This document shows positions 33,320 to 42,143 of a stretch of 64,000 nucleotides of DNA, piece by piece. Each line of letters opens with the position of its first letter. Position 1 is the first letter of the stretch. The notes beneath the pieces are model-generated. The model was not told the origin of the DNA. It searched no databases and saw only the letters and a program-made list of their open reading frames with translations. The DNA comes from GCA-2401735 sp051252095. Lineage in GTDB: Bacteria; Pseudomonadota; Gammaproteobacteria; Burkholderiales; Methylophilaceae. Made by a program: the position numbers and the translations under genes. The DNA is taken from contig JBPOFK010000004.1 of assembly GCA_051252095.1 (NCBI GenBank), positions 81,938-145,937 on the forward strand, read 5' to 3'.

Positions 33320-35673
33320 CAAGATCATTGCAGTCGGGCAAGTTTGCTATTTTTGCTTGGCTTTCCTTTTTGTTTATATGCGCCATAGTGGTCAGTCGGA
33401 CGCATTTCACAACAGATTTATCTGCATTTTTGCCACAAACACCAACGCCTGAGCAACAACTTTTAATGGATCAAATTAAAGATGGTTTAGCTTCACGTTT
33501 GATATTGGTTGGTATTGAAGGTGAAAATGCAGTAACACGCGCTCAGCTTTCTAAATTAACGGCCAAACGCTTGAGATCAAACCCTGCTTTTATTGCAGTG
33601 AATAACGGCGAGTCAGTTTATGCAGAAAATGATCAAGCATTTTTATTTAATAATCGTTATTTATTAAGCCCTGCGGTTAATAAAGAGCGTTTCACCGTAC
33701 TAGGTTTACATGATGCCATTAGCGAAAGTATCGCATTACTCGCTTCACCTGCTGGTTTAATGGTCAAGTCCATGCTGCCTAATGACCCTACGGGTGAAAT
33801 GATGCAGCTTTTTAATCAGTTTAATAACGTACGCCAACCAGAATTATCAGAGGGCGTATGGGCTTCTAAAAATGGTGATCGCGCATTACTGTTAATTCAA
33901 ACAAAAGCGCTAGGTTCAGATACTGACGCACTAGAAAGTGCCATGCAAAGTATTCGACAAGCATTTAATGGCGCTTCTCATAACATACGCAAGTCTACGA
34001 ATGATAGTAAGCTGAATGCAAAACTTGTCATGACGGGGCCTGGTGTGTTTTCAGTGAATGCGCGAGACACCATCAAAACACAAGTCTTTCGTTTGTCCAT
34101 CGTTAGCATTTTACTTATCTCAACATTATTACTACTCGTTTACCGTTCGGTTTCGGCATTATTGCTAGGCCTATTACCCGTACTGACTGGCGCACTTGCT
34201 GGTATCGCTGTTGTTAGTTTAACTTTTGGCATGATACATGGCATTACTTTGGGATTTGGTACCGCACTAATTGGCGAAGCTGTCGATTATTCTATCTATT
34301 TATTTGTACAATCTGAATCAGGAAAAACCAGTCATCAAGATTGGGTGAAACGATTCTGGCCAACGATTCGTTTAGGTGTGATGACTTCAATTTGTGGTTT
34401 TGCATCCTTATTATTTTCAGGCTTCCCAGGACTTGCGCAATTAGGTTTATATGCAATCTCTGGTCTCGTGACTGCGGCAATTGTGACCCGCTTCGTTTTA
34501 CCTCACTTGCTCCCAGGCACATTTCGTATTCACGACATTAGCATAATGGGGCAACATCTATCGAAAAAAGTGAAGCAAGCACATCTGCTACGCTGGCCTG
34601 CTATCGTATTGCTCATGGTTGCATGTGTAACCGTTCTTAGCCACCGTACAGAGATATGGAGCAAAAACATCTCTTCTTTAAGCCCAGTTTCTCAAGCTGA
34701 TATCGCACTTGATACCCAATTGCGCGCAGATGTTGGTGCGCCAGACGTACGCTATATGGTTGTTGTGAAAGCAGATAGTAAAGAAACAGCATTGCAATCC
34801 GCCGAGCGAGCTTCATCACTCCTGCAAACGCAGGTTAATCAAGGCAACATCGCGAGCTTTGAAAGTCCAAGTTACTATTTACCGAGTGATAAAACACAAC
34901 GAGCACGCCAAGAGAGCATTCCAACCACCGCAGATTTATCAAAAAACCTTTATGAAGCGGTGATTGATTTACCTATTCAAGCGCAAAAGCTAAGTCCGTT
35001 TATTGAGGATGCCGCAGATGCAAAGCAACAGCCTTTGCTTGATAGTAATAATCTCAATAACACATCTATGGCTATGGCTTTAGAAGGGCTGCTTTTAAAT
35101 CAAGGATCAGCATGGAGCGCTTTATTACCGCTCACAGCGCATAAAGACATTGAGATTAACGCAAATATGATACGCCAAGCTTTGAAGGCCGCTCATTTAC
35201 GCAACGCCGTCATCATTGATATGAAAGCTGAGTCTGATAATCTTTATTCTGGCTATATGCAAGAAGCCATTTCCCATTCTTTAATGGGCTTAGCCGCAAT
35301 TATTGCGCTATTACTATTCGTATTTAAATCATTTGAACACTTATTCCGTGTTATCGCACCCTTAGCCGCAGCTGTGGTTACAGTTACGGCAGGCCTAATC
35401 ATGCTAGGCCAACAATTGATTCTTTTACATCTGGTTGGTCTATTATTAGTCGTCGCCGTCGGGTCGAACTATGCCTTGCTTTTCAATCAACCTAATGTCT
35501 CTTCGCGTACTTACGCCTCAATGCTGTTTGCTAATCTAACAACAGTCATCGGTTTTGGTGTCCTAGCATTTTCTAAAGTATCAATATTGCAAGCCATGGG
35601 CGCAACGGTAGCCCCAGGCGTCATCTTAGCACTGCTTTTCTCCATTATTTTTGCAAAGACTTCTCATGTATAG
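33316..35673 (+). CDS. MMPL/RND family exporter (ApeM-like)
   Basis: A 785-residue exporter with two halves, each with one helix, a large periplasmic domain and a bundle of membrane helices: about residues 11-29 and 254-410 in the first half, and 420-435 and 655-780 in the second. The first half has GFGTALIGEAVDYSIYLFV, whose Asp lies in the usual transport position, and the second has VAVGSNYALLF. It should move the polyene lipid out of the inner membrane together with the LolA-like protein. It overlaps the preceding gene by four bases (ATGA). Confidence 0.9.
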   Translation: MTRSLQSGKFAIFAWLSFLFICAIVVSRTHFTTDLSAFLPQTPTPEQQLLMDQIKDGLASRLILVGIEGENAVTRAQLSKLTAKRLRSNPAFIAVNNGESVYAENDQAFLFNNRYLLSPAVNKERFTVLGLHDAISESIALLASPAGLMVKSMLPNDPTGEMMQLFNQFNNVRQPELSEGVWASKNGDRALLLIQTKALGSDTDALESAMQSIRQAFNGASHNIRKSTNDSKLNAKLVMTGPGVFSVNARDTIKTQVFRLSIVSILLISTLLLLVYRSVSALLLGLLPVLTGALAGIAVVSLTFGMIHGITLGFGTALIGEAVDYSIYLFVQSESGKTSHQDWVKRFWPTIRLGVMTSICGFASLLFSGFPGLAQLGLYAISGLVTAAIVTRFVLPHLLPGTFRIHDISIMGQHLSKKVKQAHLLRWPAIVLLMVACVTVLSHRTEIWSKNISSLSPVSQADIALDTQLRADVGAPDVRYMVVVKADSKETALQSAERASSLLQTQVNQGNIASFESPSYYLPSDKTQRARQESIPTTADLSKNLYEAVIDLPIQAQKLSPFIEDAADAKQQPLLDSNNLNNTSMAMALEGLLLNQGSAWSALLPLTAHKDIEINANMIRQALKAAHLRNAVIIDMKAESDNLYSGYMQEAISHSLMGLAAIIALLLFVFKSFEHLFRVIAPLAAAVVTVTAGLIMLGQQLILLHLVGLLLVVAVGSNYALLFNQPNVSSRTYASMLFANLTTVIGFGVLAFSKVSILQAMGATVAPGVILALLFSIIFAKTSHV

Positions 35674-36478
35674 ATCCATCGCATTAATATGCCGGCACTC
35701 AGCTTTGATTATCAAATTAAGCATGGTGCTGCATGTGTTTGCACTCCTGCTAATCTTCATTAGCCCTATCATTTGGCCTTGGCTATTGGCAACAATCATA
35801 CTTAACCACCTTGTATTAACAGCCATTAGTCTTTGGCCACGAAGCCAATGCTTAGGGACTAATTGGGCGAAATTGCCAGCTGCTGCGATTAAAAAAAATG
35901 AAATTGCATTGACCATTGATGATGGCCCTGATCCTGAAGTCACACCACAAGTGTTAGCAATATTAGATCAACATCAAGTAAAAGCAACCTTCTTTTGCAT
36001 CGGCGACAAAGTGCAACTGCACCCTGATTTATGTCAGGAAATCATCCATCGCGGTCATGCCATAGAAAACCATACGCAACACCACCAGCATACCTTTTCT
36101 TTACTGGGACCAAACGGCTTTACAAAGGAAATCCAAGCAGCACAAAATACATTGACTAGCATTACAGGCCAAGAGCCAAAGTTTTTCCGTGCGCCAGCAG
36201 GCTTACGCAATCCATTTTTAGATACAGTACTCAAAAAACTGAATCTCACTTTAGCAAGCTGGACAGTACGCGGGTTTGATACTAAAAATAGCAATGCAGA
36301 AATAATAAAAACCAAACTCATTAGTCACCTCAAAGCTGGCACCATATTGTTACTGCATGATGGCAATGCGGCACGAAGTCATCAGGGCATACCTGTTATT
36401 TTAGAGGTGCTGCCTGACCTGCTTAAAGCTGGTAAAACACAAGGCTTACACTTTATTACTTTAAGACAGGCGCTATAG
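35666..36478 (+). CDS. NodB-type polysaccharide deacetylase with membrane anchor
   Basis: About 270 residues. Two N-terminal hydrophobic stretches (about 16-38 and 43-58) precede a NodB deacetylase domain: TIDDGPD (metal Asp pair), then NHTQHHQH (the HxxxH-type metal motif) and RAPAGLRN, ending with TILLLHDGN. These support a metal-dependent amidase acting on N-acetylated sugars. The ATG at 35666 overlaps the exporter stop, which ties it to the operon. A glucosamine-containing head group on the lipid would fit, but that is inference. Confidence 0.88.
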   Translation: MYRSIALICRHSALIIKLSMVLHVFALLLIFISPIIWPWLLATIILNHLVLTAISLWPRSQCLGTNWAKLPAAAIKKNEIALTIDDGPDPEVTPQVLAILDQHQVKATFFCIGDKVQLHPDLCQEIIHRGHAIENHTQHHQHTFSLLGPNGFTKEIQAAQNTLTSITGQEPKFFRAPAGLRNPFLDTVLKKLNLTLASWTVRGFDTKNSNAEIIKTKLISHLKAGTILLLHDGNAARSHQGIPVILEVLPDLLKAGKTQGLHFITLRQAL

Positions 36479-36488
36479 CGTAAATACC

Positions 36489-37127
36489 ATGTGGCTTCAA
36501 ACCATCAAAATTGGACTTTGTAGCCATGTATTGCTTAAGTGTATCGGTATCACTGTCTTTATCAGCCTATTTTTTGTTGCTTATTTTCATGTGCTGAATC
36601 ACCCTGCATATCCAGCTACTATCATACCGCTCAGTTTTCTAGATAAGCTTATTAGCTTTCAACCTATCGCTCTACCCATCTATTTATCTCTGTGGATCTA
36701 TGTTGTGATGCCCCCCATACTCATCATTAAGCTTGATGAGCTTTGTGCTTTTGCCTTATCCATTGCACTGATGAGTGCAGTGGGCTTAACTATTTTTTAT
36801 GTTTGGCCTACTACTATCCCTGTGAGCGAAATAGATTGGGCGCTGCATCCTAATATTGCCTTTTTAAAAAGTGTGGATGCCGCGGGTAATGCCTGCCCAT
36901 CCTTACATGTTGCAACGGCAATCTTTTCTGGAGCATGGACAGATTTTATCTTTCGCAGAATAAAAGCGCCATCTTGGCTAAGAATAGTCAATCTTGTTTG
37001 GGGTACAGGGATTATTTACTCTACACTTGCTACACGCCAGCACGTTGCGTTCGATGTCTATGGTGGCATTTTATTAGCTAGTATTGGCATCCTATTCGCA
37101 CGCGCACTATTTTGGAAGAAATGGTAA
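36489..37127 (+). CDS. PAP2-superfamily membrane phosphatase
   Basis: A 212-residue membrane protein with about six helices. Its phosphatase motifs are CPSLHVATAIF (PSxH variant of PSGH) and TRQHVAFDVYGG (SRxxxxxHxxxD variant). PAP2 enzymes dephosphorylate lipid phosphates, and some are transferases such as inositol phosphorylceramide synthases. It lies ten bases after the deacetylase gene, so it is probably in the same operon, and may process a phospho-lipid intermediate of the pigment. Direct evidence for that is lacking. Confidence 0.85.
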   Translation: MWLQTIKIGLCSHVLLKCIGITVFISLFFVAYFHVLNHPAYPATIIPLSFLDKLISFQPIALPIYLSLWIYVVMPPILIIKLDELCAFALSIALMSAVGLTIFYVWPTTIPVSEIDWALHPNIAFLKSVDAAGNACPSLHVATAIFSGAWTDFIFRRIKAPSWLRIVNLVWGTGIIYSTLATRQHVAFDVYGGILLASIGILFARALFWKKW

Positions 37128-37256
37128 TTAACAACTTTTTCCTCTACACATAAGTTTATACATCTGTATAATGTACACTTGCTTTTTGATTAACATTCTC
37201 GTCAATCAAAAACGCATTCAAATTATCCCATTAATAACAAAACGAACTGGATTTCT

Positions 37257-37853
37257 ATGCCTAAATTAACTAACTTATTACGTATTACTCTATTCTCAGC
37301 TTTTATCCTATTGGCACCAGGCATTGCCGTGGCCGATCAAAAACCCGCTGTCGGTTCCTATGAAGACTGGGATGACTTAGATAAAGTTGAGATTAAACAA
37401 CTCTTTAAGCTAAGTGACTACGCAACCGTAACGGTAGAACCGTTTGACACTAAGGATGTTGAGCTACCGGAGCAAGACGACAACACATATAAACCAGTCG
37501 TAGAAGCGCAGTCATTGTTTAATCAACGCATTTTTGCGAAAATTCAAGATGAACTTGATCAAAAACCAGTATTGGCAAATGTTGATGTCTCAAAAGGTAA
37601 CGGACTAATAGTCCGTGGAAAAGTTATTGAGATGAATCCAGGTATAAAGTCCTTAAGAATGTTTGTTGGCTATGGAGCTGGCCATGCTGGAATAGTAATG
37701 AATTGTGAGTTGATTGATATTAAAACGAACACCGTATTAGCGACAATGACACAAAAGCGTGCTTCCAGTAACGGAGATTATGATGAAGCATTAGAAGAAT
37801 TAACTGAAGAGCTAGGTGAGGATATTGCTTCTTTAATTGCACACTTCCAATAA
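37257..37853 (+). CDS. Secreted DUF4410-like protein
   Basis: A 198-residue protein with a signal peptide (residues 1-26, cleavage after AVA). The mature part has GLIVRGKVIEMNPG and FVGYGAGHAGIVMNCELIDIKTNTVLATM, resembling the DUF4410 domain of lipoprotein-like periplasmic proteins, in which a strand-rich region precedes a GAGxA turn. There is no lipobox. Function is unknown. It lies 130 bases after the PAP2 gene and converges on the glycosyltransferase gene, so membership of the pigment operon is uncertain. Confidence 0.7.
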   Translation: MPKLTNLLRITLFSAFILLAPGIAVADQKPAVGSYEDWDDLDKVEIKQLFKLSDYATVTVEPFDTKDVELPEQDDNTYKPVVEAQSLFNQRIFAKIQDELDQKPVLANVDVSKGNGLIVRGKVIEMNPGIKSLRMFVGYGAGHAGIVMNCELIDIKTNTVLATMTQKRASSNGDYDEALEELTEELGEDIASLIAHFQ

Positions 37854-37899
37854 GCGCTTAGTATTACATGACGCATGCGCATCAAGCTTGAAGAAAAGC

Positions 37900-38670
37900 T
37901 TAATGCTTTCGCAAAAAACGAATGAATAAGTATGGTAACCGCAATAGAAAGCCGAGAAACAAACGTGTATGCATCCAAGTCAGTAAGACATTGTCTCGCA
38001 GATAATTAAAATGCGAGACGCCACCTTCTTCAATACTAAAATAACGCACGTGAGCTGGCAAATTAATGGGTTTTACGCCCCGCCAGCAAAGTCGCACTAC
38101 TGCCTCTGGATCAAAATCAAAATGACGCATCCATGGCTGTTTGCGCATGACTTGTCTTAAAGGCTCAATAGGGTAGACCCTAAACCCAAATAATGAATCA
38201 CCAATGCCAGCCCACAACGTTTCTAAATTTGCCCACCAATTAGACACTTGCCGACCTTTGACTCGCAGACTGGGTGCACTTGCGTCAAACACAGGGACAC
38301 CTAATATCATTGCTTCAGGTTGTGATTTTGACTTTTCCATAAATGCTGGAATACTTTCAGCAGGATGCTGACCATCTGAGTCCATTGTTAGCACATGTGT
38401 AAAACCAGCCTTATGCGCCTCATTTAAACCATGCAGTACAGCAGTGCCTTTCCCCTGATTTTGAGGTAACACAATGACACGCAGACCATCATCTTCTACT
38501 GCCATTTCTAGCAATTCTTCCGTGCTCCCGTCAGTACTACCATCGACGACGACCCATACGGGGCCCCAAAGTCGACGTGCTTCGCGCACGCTTTCGTATA
38601 CCTTTATTCCAGGGTTGTAACTGGGTATTAAGACGATATGTGTTGTTGAGACGGTTATCAAAGAAGCCAT
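37900..38670 (-). CDS. Glycosyltransferase family 2
   Basis: A 256-residue GT-A fold enzyme of the dolichol-phosphate mannosyltransferase type. VVVDGSTDGSTEEL is the nucleotide-binding start and TMDSDGQHPAE the DxD-containing region. One hydrophobic stretch near the C-terminus suggests membrane association. In aryl polyene clusters such a transferase may glycosylate the lipid. It is the last gene of a minus-strand unit with plsC, the chorismatase and the flavin enzyme. Confidence 0.88.
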   Translation of the reverse strand: MASLITVSTTHIVLIPSYNPGIKVYESVREARRLWGPVWVVVDGSTDGSTEELLEMAVEDDGLRVIVLPQNQGKGTAVLHGLNEAHKAGFTHVLTMDSDGQHPAESIPAFMEKSKSQPEAMILGVPVFDASAPSLRVKGRQVSNWWANLETLWAGIGDSLFGFRVYPIEPLRQVMRKQPWMRHFDFDPEAVVRLCWRGVKPINLPAHVRYFSIEEGGVSHFNYLRDNVLLTWMHTRLFLGFLLRLPYLFIRFLRKH

Positions 38671-38681
38671 TTTTGTTTTGT

Positions 38682-39473
38682 TTAATCTATGCTTTTTTTA
38701 TCAAATGCACCTTGTGGAAAAAAAGCTGAGTCCTTGATTAGCTCATGTCTAAAATACTGTTCCAACTCAATCATAAATACTTGTGTATTCTTTGGCGGCT
38801 CAAAACGCTTTCCAAGGGTTACTTTGTAATGAATTGGTAAAACTGGTTTACGAAATAAAGACCAGCCCTTACTTAAAAATCGGGTATCAGCTTCTACTAA
38901 TATGGTTTGAACTGGCACCTGTGCATGATTAGCAATAATACCTATGCTGCCTTTAAAAGCATTAACTGGGTCACTGATCGTACGCGTGCCCTCGGGAAAA
39001 AGTAGTAATTGGCTACCATTTTCGAAGTCTTTTATGGCATGTTGAATCATATTGCGAACAGGATCACTTGGAATGTAGCGTGCTAAACGTGCACCAGCCC
39101 CTAAAAATATGTTTTTCACCAGTACCGTTTTCATGACGCATGCCACATTTGGTAAACGGGAAATAATCATGACAGCATCCAATAAACAGGGATGATTCGG
39201 AGCTAATATTAAAGCCTGCTCTGTCTTTAGAACATCAAGCGCTTTTAGGTCAAAAACACATCTCCCTGACATTGAGAGGGTCGCCAAATATAAGCGAAAT
39301 CCTCTTGAAATAATAAAGCGACCTAATGCGCGCCCTTTACGCACTGATAACAAGGGATAAGCGAGTAGTGCAATTGGTGTCCAAATGAGGCACTGTATCC
39401 CCAACCAAGCTAAGCACACATACATCACCAGCACATCATAGATGCTCATTAAGCGTTTCAATATATATCGCAA
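38682..39473 (-). CDS. PlsC-type 1-acylglycerol-3-phosphate acyltransferase-like protein (ApeD-like)
   Basis: A 263-residue acyltransferase. NHPCLLD is the HX4D catalytic motif and FPEGTRTISDP the substrate motif; an N-terminal hydrophobic region anchors it. Aryl polyene clusters typically carry one such gene besides the LpxL-like one. The TTG start at 39473 is supported by AAGGG at proper spacing inside the end of the chorismatase gene; an ATG eight codons later is the alternative. Confidence 0.87.
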   Translation of the reverse strand: MRYILKRLMSIYDVLVMYVCLAWLGIQCLIWTPIALLAYPLLSVRKGRALGRFIISRGFRLYLATLSMSGRCVFDLKALDVLKTEQALILAPNHPCLLDAVMIISRLPNVACVMKTVLVKNIFLGAGARLARYIPSDPVRNMIQHAIKDFENGSQLLLFPEGTRTISDPVNAFKGSIGIIANHAQVPVQTILVEADTRFLSKGWSLFRKPVLPIHYKVTLGKRFEPPKNTQVFMIELEQYFRHELIKDSAFFPQGAFDKKSID

Positions 39474-39474
39474 A

Positions 39475-40569
39475 TTAACCCTTCATTTCTAATGATATGC
39501 TATCTGGATACTCAACACTGGCTTCTATTTCCAATAACAAATCTCGACGACAAATATCCGCTTGCAAATATTCAACTTTAGGGTTGCTGCCAATAAAACG
39601 CTTCATTTCATTTTGGATGTCTGTCATATGCACAGCATGACGCACATAAACACGATAATGCAAACTTGCGAGCGAATAACTCGATTTTTCAGTTAGGCGA
39701 TTAGCTTGCTCAAGGATAGCTTCAATATTGATTAATGCTTCTCGTGCTTGAATAACCGCATCTGCTGCATGTTGTGTTGCATGCCCAACAATGCTTGCCG
39801 TACCAGAAACAAGTAATAACTCACTTTGTTTTAATTTCACCAAACTAGCTCTTGAAAAGGTAGGGCTAACTGGACCATACTGTTCTGGGTACTGATAGGC
39901 ACTCATTTGACGTGGATTTTCTATTGCTATTGGTTGTACTCGTCCTGCTAAAAATGCAATGGATAACGTACCTTGTGATTGGTTAAACTCAGATTGACTA
40001 CCACGGGATTGCTTAAAGCCTAACGCGCATGCGGCTGGCACGTTACCAGTCACATCACGGTTATAAGTTAAAAATGCATGATGCCGCCCTAAATTAAATT
40101 GGCGATAGCGTTCTAGCTCATCACTATTCCCATTAATATTAGCGATATAGTTCCAAAATCGGAAGACATGTGGATAATTCAACTTTTGCAATAGTGTGAA
40201 TATTTGAGAATATGCAGATTCAGTTGCTAACTGTAATGGCGTTTTATCTTCAACCATTGCAAAAGAAGACTCTGCTAAATGGACAATACCAAAGAGCCTA
40301 TCGCCATCGTGTTGATAGTGTATATCACCTTCCATACCCTGCAATAGCGACCCTTGGCTAAACCAACACTCACAAGCCGATTGATTATCACCTAAACACT
40401 GAAGTGGTACATGCAAGATTGGTAGCGCGGATTGCTCTTTTATTAACTGAACATCATGCGCATTCAATGTAAAGCAAAGCGCACCTAATATGCTTTTTTG
40501 CATACTTCCTTGCAACAGCGCACTAACGGGGTAACTACCCCCAAAAAGAAAAGTATGATGCTGTGACAT
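39475..40569 (-). CDS. Chorismatase (XanB2/Hyg5-like, hydroxybenzoate-forming)
   Basis: A 364-residue protein matching the chorismatase family (FkbO, Hyg5, XanB2). Recognised segments are FRFWNYIANIN, RYRQFNLGRHHAFL, GPVSPTFSRAS and LLVSGTASIVGHATQH. These enzymes split or aromatise chorismate; XanB2 yields 3- and 4-hydroxybenzoate, the starter for xanthomonadin. The type of chorismatase cannot be decided here without alignment. Its start overlaps the stop of the flavin enzyme (TAATG), so both belong to one transcript, supporting starter supply followed by tailoring. Confidence 0.85.
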   Translation of the reverse strand: MSQHHTFLFGGSYPVSALLQGSMQKSILGALCFTLNAHDVQLIKEQSALPILHVPLQCLGDNQSACECWFSQGSLLQGMEGDIHYQHDGDRLFGIVHLAESSFAMVEDKTPLQLATESAYSQIFTLLQKLNYPHVFRFWNYIANINGNSDELERYRQFNLGRHHAFLTYNRDVTGNVPAACALGFKQSRGSQSEFNQSQGTLSIAFLAGRVQPIAIENPRQMSAYQYPEQYGPVSPTFSRASLVKLKQSELLLVSGTASIVGHATQHAADAVIQAREALINIEAILEQANRLTEKSSYSLASLHYRVYVRHAVHMTDIQNEMKRFIGSNPKVEYLQADICRRDLLLEIEASVEYPDSISLEMKG

Positions 40570-41912
40570 TAGCTTGCGGTAGAACCGACCTCATCAACTG
40601 GTTTAATATTATTCTGTCTTGCTTTCCATGCATTGATTGTGCGCTTAAGTGTCAATAATGAACCTAAATAATAAATTGCCTTAAATATAAATAAAGGTTT
40701 TTTTATCGGTGTTTTACCATACACATCGCCTGCCAATACCGAGAGCACCGCTTCTTTCACGCGAAAAACGTTTTTAGGCTCCATGAACATATTACGAATG
40801 ACAGGATTGGTTACACGATAAATAAACCATGAGAATACTGTTGGACCCACACGCATAGTGCGATCATACTTTTTGAGTGCTTTGTTTATATTTTGCGGTT
40901 GATTTAAACATACTTCTACGGTTTCTGCAGCGGCAAACCCACTTTGCATTGCCATCATCACGCCTGATGAAAAAACTGGGTCTATAAAAGCAAAGGCATC
41001 GCCTAATAATAAATAACTTTCACCATAACTCCGATTGCATGCATATGAATAATTACCTGTTGCTTCAACTTTTGAAGCTAATACGGCGTCCTTTAACCGT
41101 GCTTGCAGCGGCTTACAAAGCGCAATGGTCTCTAGTAAAAAGGCTTCCATTGGCCTGGTTCCACGCGTCTTTAAGTAATATGGCCAAACTGTGGCGCCCA
41201 CACTGGTTGTACCATCCATTAGGGGGATATACCAAAACCAACCGTGCTCAAACCAAAATATCGTGATATTGCCAGCTGATTTACCTTCATTCCGTTCCGC
41301 ACCTGTGAAGTGGCCATAAATTGCCGCACTATTATGTTTTTTATTTCTCTGCTTGATTTTTAGTCGATTGCCCAAGAACGTGTCACGCCCTGAAGCATCT
41401 AGCAAAATTCTGGCACTGATCTCACCGGCTTTACCATCATCATGCCGTGTTTTAACGATTACACCTGTGTTATTTGGTAAGAACTCAACCTCTCTTGCTT
41501 GGCATCCTTCCATGACATTTGCATTTTTCTGGCTTGCATTTCTAATTAAAATTTCATCAAATGCAGATCGGCGCACTTGGTAAGCCATGGGCATTGATTT
41601 ATCCATTGCATCTGCAAATGCTATTGATTGTTTATGCTGGTGGTAGGGAGAAACAAATTCGGCACCCCACTTTTCCATTCCAATAGCTTTAACTTGATCC
41701 GCTACACCCAACTTTTCTAACAATGGAAGATTAGCGGGTAGTAACGATTCACCAATATGAAATCTGGGATGGTGTGCTTTTTCTAATAAAATAACGTGAT
41801 ACCCACGCTCAGCAAGCAATGCCGCAGCTGTAGACCCAGCTGGCCCGCCACCCACAATGAGTACATCACAAGCTTGATTATATTGATCGGGATTATCAGC
41901 GCTGGCTTGCAT
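40569..41912 (-). CDS. Flavin-dependent halogenase-like oxidoreductase
   Basis: A 447-residue FAD enzyme. VGGGPAGSTAAALLAE (19-34) binds FAD, HPRFHIGESLLP (48-59) follows, and Lys81 in EKWGAEF aligns with the catalytic Lys of phenol and pyrrole halogenases (K-x-G-A-x-F). WFWYIP (225-230) matches the WxWxIP motif. GDAFAFIDPVFSSGV is the second FAD segment. The combination suggests FADH2-dependent halogenation of the aryl group, as in brominated xanthomonadins. Some non-halogenating relatives share part of these motifs, so activity is unproven. AAAGG lies seven bases before the ATG. Confidence 0.8.
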   Translation of the reverse strand: MQASADNPDQYNQACDVLIVGGGPAGSTAAALLAERGYHVILLEKAHHPRFHIGESLLPANLPLLEKLGVADQVKAIGMEKWGAEFVSPYHQHKQSIAFADAMDKSMPMAYQVRRSAFDEILIRNASQKNANVMEGCQAREVEFLPNNTGVIVKTRHDDGKAGEISARILLDASGRDTFLGNRLKIKQRNKKHNSAAIYGHFTGAERNEGKSAGNITIFWFEHGWFWYIPLMDGTTSVGATVWPYYLKTRGTRPMEAFLLETIALCKPLQARLKDAVLASKVEATGNYSYACNRSYGESYLLLGDAFAFIDPVFSSGVMMAMQSGFAAAETVEVCLNQPQNINKALKKYDRTMRVGPTVFSWFIYRVTNPVIRNMFMEPKNVFRVKEAVLSVLAGDVYGKTPIKKPLFIFKAIYYLGSLLTLKRTINAWKARQNNIKPVDEVGSTAS

Positions 41913-41996
41913 GCGGTACCTTTAATTTTTGATAATGCAATTATAGCAAAGCCTATACATCTATCTAATGAAACACCTATATTAATTAGATTAATA

Positions 41997-42070
41997 TGGA
42001 GCGGCTGACGGGAATCGAACCCGCGTATCGAGCTTGGGAAGCTAGCGTTCTACCATTGAACTACAGCCGC
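41997..42070 (-). tRNA. tRNA-Gly (anticodon CCC)
   Basis: A 74-base tRNA including an encoded CCA. The acceptor stem GCGGCTG/CAGCCGC, the D stem GTTC/GAAC, the anticodon loop TTCCCAA and the T loop TTCGATT are all present. The anticodon stem CTAGC/GCTCG has one mismatch, T28 against C42. It lies between the flavin enzyme gene and priA on the same strand. Confidence 0.93.
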
Positions 42071-42143
42071 AACAAGCCGCTATTTTACTGCGGCGGTCAA
42101 TTGTTGGCTATGTAATTGATGACAAAACTCATGCTTTAATTCA

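Larger units (their letters stand above)
25262..41912. other. Aryl polyene (xanthomonadin-like) biosynthetic gene cluster
   Basis: The set comprises ACP, ketosynthase, chain length factor, two hotdog dehydratases, FabG-like reductase, aryl-ACP ligase, LpxL-like acyltransferase, LolA-like carrier, MMPL exporter, glycosyltransferase, PlsC acyltransferase, chorismatase and flavin enzyme. This is the type II polyketide repertoire of aryl polyene clusters. Core genes overlap by 1-4 bases, showing one plus-strand operon from 26935. Compared with the E. coli-type ape locus, only one ACP and one KS/CLF pair are seen. A chorismatase and halogenase-like gene, as in Xanthomonas xanthomonadin loci, are added. 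The expected product is a membrane pigment protecting against oxidation. Confidence 0.9.
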
